The notes: generated by a model from the letters alone, not told the origin. 64,000 bases of DNA from Posidonia oceanica (GCA_037176725.1 JAZBRS010000011.1:6324001-6388000), one strand, 5' to 3'; positions 46,390-57,546 are shown, numbered from the stretch's first letter. A program made the numbers and translations.

Positions 46390-47693
46390 TGACTGAGTCT
46401 AAGTGAGGGGAGACTGCGACGAGGAAACAAAGATGCAAGACCTAATGGAGAGCTACTGCCGGAAGCGACGAGTAGCTCAGAGATAGCGGAGGGACGCTCA
46501 GGGTCCGGGCAACGGTTGCCCGGACCCCACACCTACCTGCAAAAAGAGTAAAGGCATCAGAGGTTGAATGCAATAAAGAGTTATTAGAGGTGGCATGAAT
46601 GGCATATGTGCAGATGAATGCCCTAAAATGCATTCTCTCACCATGCATGTCCTGAGTAGATGGCCTACTAGAACGCACTCATGGGTAATGGGATTTAAGA
46701 CAGACTCTAGGTCAGAAAAAGGTGGGTCCCCGTCTAGATCCTGGCCAGAGCTCAGGTAGTATTGGGGTGGTGCGTTGGTGACCTCGACTCAACCAAAAGC
46801 GTGGGTGGTACCCTCCACTAACACCGACACGACCCCTGGACAAGGGAGGACAGACCGACTGACTTGCGCCATGCCAAAGCAGTGGGGTAAGAGGCCGGAA
46901 CCATCCTTCGCAGACTGTGGGTGGACTCAGAAGAGAGAATGCATGCTTTCTAGAATGAATCAAACATGCAAAATACTTTAGAGTCTTTTACTTGCATTTT
47001 ATTAACCAAAAGGGGAAAATTACAAGTTTTTTGGCTCTAGTTGTGCTTAAATGTTATTGCTTGGCATTATTGTAGCTTTTAGATTAAGCAAAGGGGAGCA
47101 AGCATGTTTCTACTATCCTAGGCATGGCATAAGCATGAATGGAAGAGAAACAGGAAGTCATGGCATGCAATCAATCACACAACAAAGCAAAAGGCATGCA
47201 CATGGCATGTGCAAGTGTTTGTGGACACGATAGTGAAAAGAAAAACACTTATCACATCAAAATGCAAGTATGCATGGCATGTGCATGTGTAGTGGCATAG
47301 CAAGCGTGTAAAAGAAGCATTCATCGCTCAAAAAGCAAGTATTGTTGCCAAGCAAGTATGTAGGCATGCATAACGCGAGAAATAAAGCAATAATGAGCCA
47401 ACAGATAAAGAAACTAAAGACAAGTAAGCAGTAAAGCAAATAAGAACAGAGCAAAGGATAAAGCATGTAAACAAGCGAGAAAGTTAAAGCAGACAAGGCA
47501 GAGCAAATAACAAAGCATGCCAAGGCAAAGCAGGCAAAGGAGTGCAAAACCCAAGCAGAGTTGCCACGATGCGACTCGCTAGGAATTGGCACAGGGGAGC
47601 AAACAAACAGGCAAAGGGTGCAAAGGCACAAGGCAAGCAATGCTGCAAAAAACAAGCGAGCGAGAAAACCAAAACGAAAGCCAGAGTCTAGTA
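46390..47693 (-). other. Element A 5' leader between primer-binding site and gag
   Basis: These 1.3 kb are non-coding, A-rich and G-poor in the PBS-proximal half, with many AAGCAAGC words. The right part (about 47271-47330) contains the site homologous to the place where A is inserted in B. The short frames here have no recognisable features. Confidence 0.7.
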
Positions 47694-47711
47694 TCTTCAG
47701 CGGAGTCGCCA
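47694..47711 (-). other. Primer-binding site of element A
   Basis: On the minus strand this is TGGCGACTCCGCTGAAGA, one base after the 5' LTR end. It starts TGG as required for pairing with a tRNA CCA end. PBSs of this type in Tat/Ogre elements have been attributed to tRNA-Arg; I could not verify the tRNA here. Confidence 0.85.
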
Positions 47712-48065
47712 CTGTAGTAATCCCGGTGTTCGGATCGTCCATACACGCTGCCATAGCTCACGTGCACCGATCGGAATTAGGTTCACTATTAGCAGGTGTA
47801 TTCGAGAAGGAAGACTTGACTCGAAAACACTTAAAAAAGGGAAAAAAGAAAAGAAAAGGGGAAGATAAGACAAATTAGAGTCGCCACCGTGTCTATTAAG
47901 TCGGGAGACAAGGAAAATCGGGGAAATGCGTGAATAAACACGTAAAACAAAGCAAAAGATGCAATGCAATGCAGATGAAATAGGATGTAATGAGATGCAA
48001 ATGATGTGACTCGTGCCTAGGATGAGGGCAATATGGTCATTGCGAGCCATGAGAAAGGGCAAGGA

Positions 48066-48149
48066 TTCCTGTTACATGCGGGGAAGGTGTTAGGCACCCC
48101 CGACACGCCCGAGAATCGGTCTTTCTAGGCTTACGCTCGCATATGCAGG
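48066..48149 (-). promoter_or_regulatory. Conserved LTR leader block (A, 5' LTR)
   Basis: This is the reverse complement of the shared block and is closer to the consensus than the copy in the 3' LTR (GACACGCCCGAGAATCGG on the plus strand). Confidence 0.6.
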
Positions 48150-48401
48150 AGAAAGCATACTTTGAATGCCTAAGTGCCATGAATGCCTAATTAGATGCTC
48201 AAATGTGTGCTCTAAGTGATGGAATGCGTGCAAGGAATTAAACGTGCAATCCAAGTGCTCAGCAGCACCATCTGTGTTTCGAACCGGGCGAACCCTAGTT
48301 CGTGAGAACTCTAGGCAGTAAGCATCATTGCCCTAAATGCAAATGTAGGCGATAAAACAAAACAGTGGTAAAACCATGTGCACATGCAAAGGAAAACAAC
48401 A

Positions 48402-48726
48402 TCAAACACGCAAAACGGTGCGAGAAATGAAAGCGGACACGCAAAACGATGCGAAGGTGAAGGAAAACAAGGGCAGGCATGTGAAACAATGCAAATGCAA
48501 GCAAAACAGGATGCGGGCAAGCAAAACAATGCAAATGCAAGCAAAACAGGGTGCGGACACGCAAAACAATGCAAATGCAAGCAAAACAGGGTGCAGGCAC
48601 CCAAAACAATACAAATGCAAGCAAAACAGGCCACGGGCACGCAAAACAATGCAAATGCAAGCAAAACAGGATGCAGGCACGCAAAACAATGCAAATGCAA
48701 GCAAAACATTGCAAATGCAAGCAAAT
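48402..48726 (-). repeat. Minisatellite of element A, 5' LTR
   Basis: It has the same arrangement as 36470-36786: two 30-bp hairpin units, then about seven 41-bp units. The arrays have the same unit order, as expected for LTRs copied from one template. Confidence 0.85.
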
Positions 48727-50857
48727 TAGGAGTTATGCATGCAAAAATGCAAGAAAAGGGACCTAAATGTAATTAGGAGAGACTGTAGGGGGGCCAGATG
48801 CAATTAAATGCAAACCTAGGGGTCTATATGCAATAAAAATGCAAACTCAGGGGCCTAGATGCAATGCAAATGCAAAACTAAGGACCTATATGCAATGCAA
48901 ATGTAAACTTAGGGGCCTAGATGCAACTAAATGCAAACCTAGGGACCTGTATGAGGTGCAAATATAAACTCAGGGACCAGTATGAAATGCAAATGCAAAC
49001 TAGAGGACCTATATGCAGTGCAAATGCAAACTCAGGGGCCTAGATGCAATGCAAATGCAAACCTGAGGACCTATATGCAATTATTTTAAAAGCCAAGGGG
49101 TCAAATGCAATGCATAAAAATAAAATGTATGCTGTGAATGGACCTGGATGTAAATAAAGTAAAATGCTGGTGCTGTATGCAATGCAATAAGGTAAAATGC
49201 AAATTAAATGATATGTCTAACAATCAGAGGACTGGAAAGTAATAAAAACATAATACAGAATAAAAAATGCAATGCAATATGGTAAAGTATGAGATTAAAT
49301 AATTTCCAACTGAATAGAGGACTTAAAAGTAATAAAAATAAAATACAGAATAAAACATGCAATGCAGTATGGTAAACTTAGAATTTAAATGATTGATAAA
49401 CAAAACAGAAGACTGAAACGTAAATAAAATAAACTACAGAAAATAAATGCAATGCAATAAGATAAAAACAAGGAATTAAATGATTTTAACAACTACAGGA
49501 CCTGAATGTAAAGAAAACAAGTTACTAGACTAAAACTAAAGAAAGCTAAAAGATTTTGAACTGCAGTAGGACTAAGATGTAATAAAAATAAACTACAGAA
49601 ATTAAATGCAATGCAATATAGTCTTATTCAGGAATTAAATCAAACTTAAACTACAGCTGGACTTAAACGCAAATAAATAAAACTAACGGAAACAAATGCA
49701 ATGCAATGCAAAGTTAACTAAGTTAAGAAAAAATAAACCTAAAACGCAACTAATGCAATTAAAAAAAGAAAGGAACGGTAGAGGTGGCCGCTGCTCGTCG
49801 GGGAGAGGTTCTGCGCCGGCGCTCCAGGGGGCGGCGCGGTATGGGCGGAGCTCGGGGAGGCCCGACGTGGTCCGGCGGAGGTGCAGGCGGTGCGGCGAGG
49901 CTTCGACGGGGCTTCTGGACGTCTGGAGCGCTGCTGCGCTTGTTGCACTGGCGACCAGTGCCGGTGAAGAAGGAGGCTCCGGCGAGGTGGCTGGCGGTGC
50001 CACAGAGCACGAAACGAGCAAAGAAAGACATGGGGAGCTAGAGGGGAGCGAGGCGGAGCTAGGGGGAGGTCTGGTAACCTATTGGAGCGTGCGGGGAGGT
50101 CCGGCGAGCTTGTGGAGGTTCTGTGGTGGTGCTGCGAGGCGGAGGCGATCGTGGCGCGCAGGAGGGGTCTGGGGGAGGCTGTGGAGGCGTAGAGAGTGGT
50201 CTGGGTGGCGACGGAGGCTTTCTCCTCCCTTCCACGTGTAGGTGGCCGGAGTGGGTGCACAGGAGAATAATTCTCTCTCCTCTCTCTTTCTGTGGCTCTC
50301 ATCGGGTTGCTCTCTCTCTCTGAGGTCGTGAAGGCTTCAGGAAGGGTTCGTGGGGGAGGGCTAGAGTGTGGTGGAGTTGGCTCTTGGCAGAGGGTGGAGG
50401 TTTGTGGTTGAGGGTGTTCTCTGGTTTTTTCAGAGGGTGGAGGTCTATGATGGTGGAGTGAAGGAGGGAGGGGGTAAAGAGGAGGTGATGGGGAGGTGTT
50501 TGAATATGGGGGGAGAGTTGTGGTTTGAAAATAGAAATCGGGGGGGGGGGGGGGGGGGAATGGAGGGAGAAGTTACTGTAGGTGTTGTGGGTTTTTCATG
50601 GGTGAAGGAAGAAAAGAAGAGGAGGAAGGAGAGTGGGCCGTGGGCTTGTGGGTAGAGTGGAGAAAAAAAAGAAGAAAAGAAAGAAATGGCAGTGGGTTGT
50701 GGGCTGAAATGGGGAGGAGAAAAAGAAAAGAAATGGAAATGAAGAAAGAAAAAGAAAAGGAAGGGAAAGAAGATTTGAGTTTTGAGGCTTTTTAAGTGGT
50801 TGTTTGTTAATGTTTTAAATGTTTTCTTAGTGTTTTTTAATTATGTTTTTGTTTGCC

Positions 50858-51086
50858 TAGGTTTTTTTAATTAAGTTTTGTTAAGTTTGGTTTTTTTAAT
50901 TAAGTTTTTGTTTGCCTAGGTTTTTTAATTAAGTTTTGTTAAGTTTGGGTTTTTTAATTAAGTTTTTGTTTGCCTAGGTTTTTTAATTAAGTTTTGTTAA
51001 GTTTGGGTTTTTTAATTAAGTTTTTGTTTGCCTAGGTTTTTTAATTAAGTTTTGTTAAGTTTGGGTTTTTTAATTAAGTCTTTGTT
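50858..51086 (-). repeat. 58-bp tandem repeat, four units (5' LTR of A)
   Basis: It is the counterpart of 38919-39146 with the same unit number. Confidence 0.9.
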
Positions 51087-51440
51087 AAGTTTTTAAAGGT
51101 GTAGATTTTCTTGGTTTGCTTGATTATTTTTTAAGTTTTTTGAATGGATTTTTTTTCAAGTTAAGCTTTTCTTGAATCAGGGTTTTATGTTCTTTGAAGA
51201 TTGTTTTCTTTAGGTTAAGTTTTTAATTAGTTAATTTTTCTTTTTAATTGTTTTAGTTGGATTTTTTAAAATTGTTTTTCTAGGTTATATCTTTTGTAAT
51301 TGTTTCTTCTTATGTTTTCTTTTTTAATTAGGGTTTTAAAGTTTTGATTTGTTCTTCTTATGTTTTTTATTTTTAATTAGAGTTTTAAAGTTTTGATTTG
51401 TTTTTCTTATGTTTTTTGATTGTTTTCTAGGGTTTTTGTT

Positions 51441-51659
51441 TTTTTTTTACCTACTGAAGATAGCCTATTGGTTTTTTCCATGCAAGAGAGCCCATAGGTC
51501 CCAAGATCGAAACCTATGGGCAACACAAAGGTGTGGGAATAAATCCCAAGCTGTAAGAGAGTGTGGGAAAATCCCACACAACATGAGGGGGGCTGGTATT
51601 GAACCCACGACCAAAGGAGTAGTGGAGGGTGCTCCCAACCACTACGGTAACCGTGCTGG
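51441..51659 (-). mobile_element. SINE, family S2, first copy
   Basis: The unit is 219 bp with the A-tail at the left and flanks TTCTAGGGTTTTTGTT (51425-51440) and TTCTAGGGTTTATGTT (51660-51675), one mismatch. The minus strand has the B box GGTTCAATACC. The plus strand has TAGCCTATTGG and GATCGAAACC at tRNA-like spacing. It is absent from the other LTR of A, so it was inserted after A arrived. Confidence 0.87.
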
Positions 51660-51729
51660 TTCTAGGGTTTATGTTTGGGTTTAGGGTTTTAAGTTTTTAG
51701 GGTTTTGATTAGGGTTTAGGGTTTTGATT

Positions 51730-51943
51730 TTTTTTTTTTTACCCTAACCTACTATAGCTTAACGGATATTTTCTTCAAGGCTAGCCCACAGGTCACGAGT
51801 TCGAAACCTATGGGCGGAAAGAAGGGAAATTAATCCCAATGCAAGAAAGAGTGGAAAATCCACTCTATGTGCGGTGGGCGGGTATTGAACCCGCGGCTTG
51901 AGAAGGTAGTGGAGGTGACCCAACCACTACGGTAACCATTGCT
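51730..51943 (-). mobile_element. SINE, family S1, in the 5' LTR of A
   Basis: The unit is 214 bp, flanked by perfect GGTTTAGGGTTTTGATT duplicates (51713-51729 and 51944-51960). It is the same family as 39614-39828 but at a different place in the LTR and with more differences than the LTRs themselves show, so it is an independent insertion. Confidence 0.87.
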
Positions 51944-51998
51944 GGTTTAGGGTTTTGATTAGGGTTTAGGGTTTGTTGATTATGGTTTGGGGTTTGTT

Positions 51999-52228
51999 TT
52001 TTTTTTTTTTTTTACCTACTGAAGATAGCCTATTGGTTTTTTCCATGCAAGAGAGCCCACAGGTCCCAAGATCGAAACCCGTGGGCAACAACACAAAGTT
52101 GTGGGAATAAATCCCAAGCTGCAAGAGAATGTGGGGAAATCCCACACAATAAGAGGGGGGTAGGTATCGAACCCGTGACCGAAGGGGTAGTGGAGGGGGC
52201 TCCCAACCACTATAGTAACCGTGTTGGT
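51999..52228 (-). mobile_element. SINE, family S2, second copy
   Basis: The unit is about 230 bp with a long A-tail at the left and flanks GGTTTGGGGTTTGTT (51984-51998 and 52231-52245). It is close in sequence to the copy at 51441. Its target corresponds to the one used by the S1 copy in the other LTR. Confidence 0.87.
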
Positions 52229-52496
52229 TGGGTTTGGGGTTTGTTAGGGTTTAGGGTTTGTTGATTAGGGTTTGGGGTTTGTTAGGGTTTAGGTTTTGGG
52301 TTTAGGTTTAGGTTTGGATTTAGGATTCAAGGTTTAGGGAATGGATTTGGTTTGGTTTAGGGCTTTGATTAGGGTTTCGGGTTTGGTTTGATTTTGGTTT
52401 GAAAAGAAGGGTTTTAGATTTGAAAAGGATTTGGGGTTTTGAAGCCACCAGAGGGAGAGATCCACCAATTCAGCCTGTCAAATTGGAGTGTCTACA

Positions 52497-52708
52497 AGTG
52501 GCATAGCATTTGTGTAAAACAAAACATTCACCACTCAAAAGGCATGCATTATTGCATCAAGCAAGTGTTTAGTTATGGCATTATGCAACAGATAAAGCAT
52601 ACATAAGCAAACAGGCAAGCATACAAGGCAAGCACAAGCGGAAAACCCATGCAAGCAAAAAAGCCAAAACGAAAGCCAGAGTCTAAAATCCCCAAGGGAG
52701 TCACCAGT
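52497..52708 (-). mobile_element. Element B, internal region, piece 3, with primer-binding site
   Basis: This begins with the second AGTGG and continues B's leader (homologous to 47287 on). It ends at the LTR with a primer-binding site, TGGTGACTCCCTTGGGG on the minus strand (52706 down to 52690), two bases from the LTR end. It is non-coding. The site differs from that of A in two regions (GTG for GCG, and CTTGGGG for GCTGAAG). Confidence 0.85.
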
Positions 52709-55700
52709 TGTCGTAACCACGCCTCGAACCGCGATGCCAGAATCGACCGGCATGGGCGAAAAAAGAGAGGTCACGGAGAACGGTGAGGAAAACAAAAGAT
52801 AAAGCAAAAATGGAGTCGCCACCTAGTCTATTAAATCGGAAGACGAGGAAAATCGAGGAAAGCATGAGAAAACATGCGAATGCTTGCTATGTCATACAAA
52901 ATATGACTCGTGCCTAGGATAAGGGCATAATGGTCATTGCGGGCCAAGAGAAAGGGTAAGGACTCTTGTTACACACAAGGAAGGTGTTAGGCACCCCCGA
53001 TACGCCCGGAATCGTTTTTTCTAGGTTTCTCGCTCGCATATGTAGGAATTTCGGCAGTGCTTGCCTTTAACTGTACGCCCATAGGCGAGGAATGCTATGC
53101 CATGATGAATGCTTTAACATGCTTTAAATGTCTAAATGCCATGAATGCTCTAAATGTCAAGATGCGTGATGGAAATTAAACGTGCAATCTATGTGCTCAG
53201 CAGCGTTGCCAGTGTTCTGAACTAGGCGAACCCCGGTTCATGAGAACTCCAAGCAGTAAGCATCGTTGCCCTAAATGCAAATGCAAGCGATAAAACAAAA
53301 CGGCGGTAAAACCATGCACATGCAAGCGACATGCAAAGGAAAACAACATCAAACACGTAAAACGGTGCGAGAAACGAAAGTGGGCACGCAAAACAGTGCA
53401 AAGGTGAAGGAAAACAAGGGCAGGCACTCAAAATAATGCAAATGCAAGCAAAACTCCAAAACCAAACCAAAACCCTCCAAACCTACCCTAACCCATTTTA
53501 CACCAAAGCCCACAACCCAGTTAACCCAAAACACCAACTCCCAAGTGCAAATAATGCAAAACTACAAAAATAGCAATGCAGTGTGATTTAAATGCTTAAT
53601 TAAATGATTAAATGCATGAAAAAGGACCTATGTGTAAATATGCAAAACTATTGGGTTTAATGGCAATGCAATATGGTTTAATGCTCATTTAAATGAAAAT
53701 GCCATGCATGAGGATTTAAATGTAATAAAACTAAAATGCCAGATTAAATGCTAAAATGATAATGTTCTAACAGATGAAATAAATGAAATGCAATGCAAAA
53801 TGGACCTAAATGTAATAAAACTAAAATGCTAGATTAAATGCTGATGTGATAAAGTTTAAAATGCCATTTAATTGAAATGAATGTATGAGAATGGACCTAC
53901 ATGCAAATATAATAAAGTGCAGGACCTAAACATAATGCAATAAGATTTTAAATGCCATTTAAATGAAGTGCAATAAAAAAGGACTTGGATGCAATAAAAA
54001 TAAAATGCTAGACCTAACTGTAAAGAAATAAAATGCAATGCATACAACTACAGGATCTATATACAATAAAACTAAAGTATAGGACTTAAGCGTAATGCAA
54101 TAAGGTTACAAAAAGAAATTAAATGAAATCTAACATGACTGGACTCACTTGCAATAAAACTAAACTAACAAACTAAAAGATAATGCAATAAAGTTCTAAA
54201 AGAAAATTAAATGAAATCTAAAGCAGACCGGACTTACTTGCAATAAAACTAAACTAACAGACTAAAAGATAATACAATAAAGTTCTAAAATAAAATTAAA
54301 TGAAATCTAACATGTAACTGGACTAACTTGTAATAAAAATGAACTAATAGATTAAAAGCTAATGCAATAAAGTTTTAATGATGAATTAAATGAAATTTAA
54401 AACAGACCAGGACCTACATGCAATAAGAGTAACTTACTGGATTTTATTTTAATGGAACCTAATCTAACCTAAGTTAACTCATTTAAATGAAATGAAAACG
54501 AATGCAAAAAAAATTAAAGGAACAGTACCACTTACCTGGTGCGAAGGACTGTCGGCGAGGGTGGTTGCTGGCGAGCTGGAGGCGCGACTGGGCCTCGACG
54601 GCAGTAGCGGAGGCGAGAGGATGGCCCGGCGGAGGTGTGGCGGCGAAGAGGGGGGCGATTCAGGCACGGTGGGGGTGCTAGCGGCTCGCCGGAGCTGCAC
54701 CAAATCTCGCAGAAGCCAGAGAAGAAAGCAGAACTAGAGGTCGGGCGAGGGCTTTAAGCCTAGGGGGAGGATCTGGAACCTAGAGCAGAACGTCCTGGAG
54801 GTGAGGGGAGGTCCACCTGGCCGTGACGACGCCAGGAGGGCTCTGACGACGTCGTTGGGTCGTGGCGGAGGAAACTAGCTTTGCGGTGGTGTTGGGTGCA
54901 GCGACGGGAGGCCTAGGGCGTTGGGCTTGGTCGGTGGAGGCACGGAGGAAGTCCGAGAGGCGGTGGACAGTCTTCTCCTCCTCTCTGTGCTCAAATGGCA
55001 GTTATGGGTGCAACCGATGAGTTTTTCTCTCTCATTCTTCTCTCTGTTGCTCTCACAGAGGTCTGGGCTTGCAAGGGGACTCGTGGAGCGCTCCTAGAGG
55101 TGGAGAGTGATGGTGGAATGGTCGTCGAAGCAAGGGAGAGGAGCAGGTAGGAGAACGTGCGGTGCAGTCCAGTTTAGAGAAGGATTATCGTTTTCTCTCT
55201 CCTTCGTTATCCTCTCCTCTCACCGACGAAGGCTCTTGCAGGTGGGTTTGTGGGTGGCTCTTGGAGGTGGAGAACGATGGAGGAAGGCAAGGAAGAGGAG
55301 ATGGCTGGAGGAGGAAGGTGGCAGTGGGTTCAGCCAAGGAATTAGGTCTTCTTTCTCTCTCTCTATCTCCTAGGTTTTCGTTTCTTTCTCTCTTAGGTTC
55401 TTCCTCCTCCTCCCTCCTAGGGTGGCTGCCGCTGTTATATACCGGTGGGGTGATGAGGAAGGCCAATGGATGAGGGTGAGATGGAGGCAATGGGTTTAGG
55501 GTTTAGGTTTCCAAATGGGGATCCAAAATGAGATTAGGGTTTTAGGTTTTTGAATGATTGTGAATGGCACTTGGGTTTTGGGGTTTGAATGCATGGATTT
55601 AGGGTTTGATTGGATGGATTTTGAGAGGAATATGGGTTTAGGGTTTGATTGGGTTTTGAAAGGAATATGGGTTTAGGGTTTGAATGGAATGGGTTTAGGG

Positions 55701-56237
55701 TTTTGGGCTTTGGGTTTAACTGGGATTTGAAATGGGATTAGGGTTTATAGTTTGTGAATGGTTGTGGGTTTAGTGTTTGGGTTATGAAAATGGGATTTGA
55801 AATGGGATTAGGGTTTGCATGGGCTTGAGAATAAATGGGAAATTAGGGTTTAGTGGATTTGAGGGTTTGTGTTGGATTTAAAGGTTTAAGGGAATACAAG
55901 GGTTTTGAATTCAATGGGCTGATGTGGGCTGATGTGGGCCTAATGAAGTTGGGTTGTGAGCCTTGAGTTTAATGGATTTAATTGGGCTTGGTTGTGGGCC
56001 AAAGGTGAACTTACTAGGCTTACAGTTTAGGGTTTAGGGTTTTGGGTTTAGGGTTTAGGGTTTTGGGTTTTGGGTGTAGTGTTGAGTGGGATTTGGGCTT
56101 GAGGTTTTGGGTTTAAATGGGATTTTGGTTTGAGTGAATTTTGTGGTGTTTTTTAGGTTTTGGTTGTGGTTTAGGTTTGGGGTTCGAGTCCACCAGAGAA
56201 GAGCCATTAATGTAGGAGTCAAAATGGGGTGTCTACA
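52709..56237 (-). mobile_element. LTR shared by elements E and B (3529 bp), possibly chimeric
   Basis: On the minus strand this begins TGTAGACACCCCATTTTGAC at 56237 and ends GTGGTTACGACA at 52709, an end unlike the GATTACTACA of the other LTRs. A primer-binding site adjoins the left end and a polypurine tract adjoins the right end, so it serves as 5' LTR of B and 3' LTR of E. Within it are the leader block (52963-53045), only about three hairpin units (53352-53455), GCAATAAAACT phrases (53600-54470), a GC-rich part (54530-55300) and GGTTTAGGG-rich DNA (55490-56080). Its right end does not resemble B's other LTR at 13535-15468. No gene is supported. Confidence 0.8.
52963..53045 (-). promoter_or_regulatory. 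Conserved LTR leader block (E/B LTR)
   Basis: This is the most diverged copy of the block. AAGGTGTTAGGCACCCCCGA and CGCTCGCATA are still kept (plus strand), in an LTR whose flanks here have otherwise changed. Confidence 0.6.
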
Positions 56238-56872
56238 GAAGCCCCTCCCTGAGCGAAGTCGAGGGAACCAAAGCCGCTGCTCAGGGTTGACAAGACACCC
56301 CACCTGATGCCGGTGAGAGCCAGAGGTTGCTGTTGGCACGAGTCACTTACTTAGCGGATGCACTGAAAGTCGTGACTCATTGCCGCAATGCAAATGCAAA
56401 TGCAGATGCCAGTGCAAATGCTTACGCTAATGTGATGCTTGCACTAACGCTCGTTGCGCTATACTCCACTGGGGGAAAAGCGGGTGATGCATGCACGCGG
56501 TTTGGTGGAAAATGCAATGCAGCTCGTCGGACCGCACTTAAGGGAAAGCCGTACGATTGAAGTGCGCTGGGCCAAATTAGCTTCAGCGCGGGGGTGCCGT
56601 TCGCTGGGAACTCCCGAGGCGAAGGCGATGCAAGTGTAACAAGATGATGTCGGTGTGCATGCTATGGCGGGCACGTAATGCCAAGGAAGCGATCCTAGGC
56701 CGTGCACTACCGTAGGTGTCATCTTAAGTAGGCTAGCTGTAAGCAAGCCACGATTGCTGAAGATACCACTTTAAGTAATGCACGAACCAGGGGTTCAACT
56801 CCTGGGTATGCCGTGTCCGAGAAAGTGGAGTGTGGAGATTGGTGTGATGACTACAGGGAGTAGCAGCGCAAT

Positions 56873-57058
56873 GAGAATGCAATGTAATGCGATGTTATGC
56901 AGTGAAATGCAATGCGATGTATGCAATGAAATGCAATGCGATGTATGCAATGCAATGCAATGTATGCAATGTAATGTAAATGTATGTAATGGAATGCAAT
57001 GCGATGTATGCAATGTAATGCAATGCGATGTATGTAATGTAATGCAATGTAATGTGAC
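56873..57058 (-). repeat. ATGCAATGCGATGT microsatellite
   Basis: About ten irregular units of 14-20 bp combine TGCAATG, TGCGATG and TGTATG. They occupy the place held by further copies of the four-unit repeat in A and B. Confidence 0.85.
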
Positions 57059-57119
57059 ACTGGGCGACAAGTCGGCAGTGAATCCAAACTTTTTCAAAGA
57101 GGAGTGCTAGACAAGACTA

Positions 57120-57530
57120 ACGTGCCTGCCGTCGAGGCAGTTAGGGCTGGCAGCCTGAAAAGAACTCCAGACAAGACTCTCGTGCTTGCCGCCCGCGACG
57201 CCAGACACTTTAACGGATGTCATCCGGGCAGTTAGGGCAAGATACCAAAGGCAGCAAAAAGATGCCCCTAGTATCAGACAGATGATACCAAGGGCGGCTG
57301 AAATGCTCCTGGCATTGGGAAAGGACGCCAGACAGGTTGACGGTTGTCGACCGAGCAGTTAGGCTGCCAGCCCAAAAGGAAAACGAAAGATACCTCAAAG
57401 TGGCAGAAAAGATGCCCCTAGTATCAAAAAACGATACCAGGGGGCAGTAGAAGTGCTTCTAGCATCAAGGAAAGCTAGACATTGTGACGGTTGTTAGCCG
57501 AACAGTTAGGGATGTCAGCCCGAAAGAGAG
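57120..57530 (-). repeat. Hairpin modules of element E
   Basis: Inverted repeats are at 57241-57275 and 57389-57425 (arms GATACC and GGTATC-type with GGCAGCAAAA loops). Each is followed by the second type (57286-57319; 57434-57468) and by AGTTAGG phrases, as in A and B. Confidence 0.65.
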
Positions 57531-57546
57531 ATGAACGATACCGCAA

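Larger units (their letters stand above)
35772..52496 (-). mobile_element. Element A: complete non-autonomous Tat/Ogre-type retrotransposon (16.7 kb)
   Basis: Two similar LTRs (35772-40095 and 47713-52496) flank an internal region of 7.6 kb. It has a primer-binding site one base from the 5' LTR, a polypurine tract at the 3' LTR and a 5-bp target duplication. The internal region, in element sense, holds about 1.3 kb of leader, a gag frame (46386 to 43922), then about 3.8 kb of repeats and hairpin modules. I see no protease, reverse transcriptase, RNase H or integrase. In plan it resembles the LARD and TR-GAG classes of non-autonomous plant elements. The two LTRs differ mainly by SINE insertions and scattered small changes, so the insertion is recent compared with its neighbours. 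It lies inside element B. Confidence 0.93.
47713..52496 (-). mobile_element. Element A, 5' LTR (4784 bp)
   Basis: On the minus strand this starts TGTAGACACTCCAATTTGAC at 52496 and ends GGGATTACTACA at 47713. It matches the 3' LTR closely throughout. The extra 460 bp are accounted for by two additional SINEs (51441-51659 and 51999-52228). The poly(G) run has 19 bases here and 14 in the other LTR. The leader block is at 48066-48149, the minisatellite at 48402-48726 and the 58-bp repeat at 50858-51086. Confidence 0.93.
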
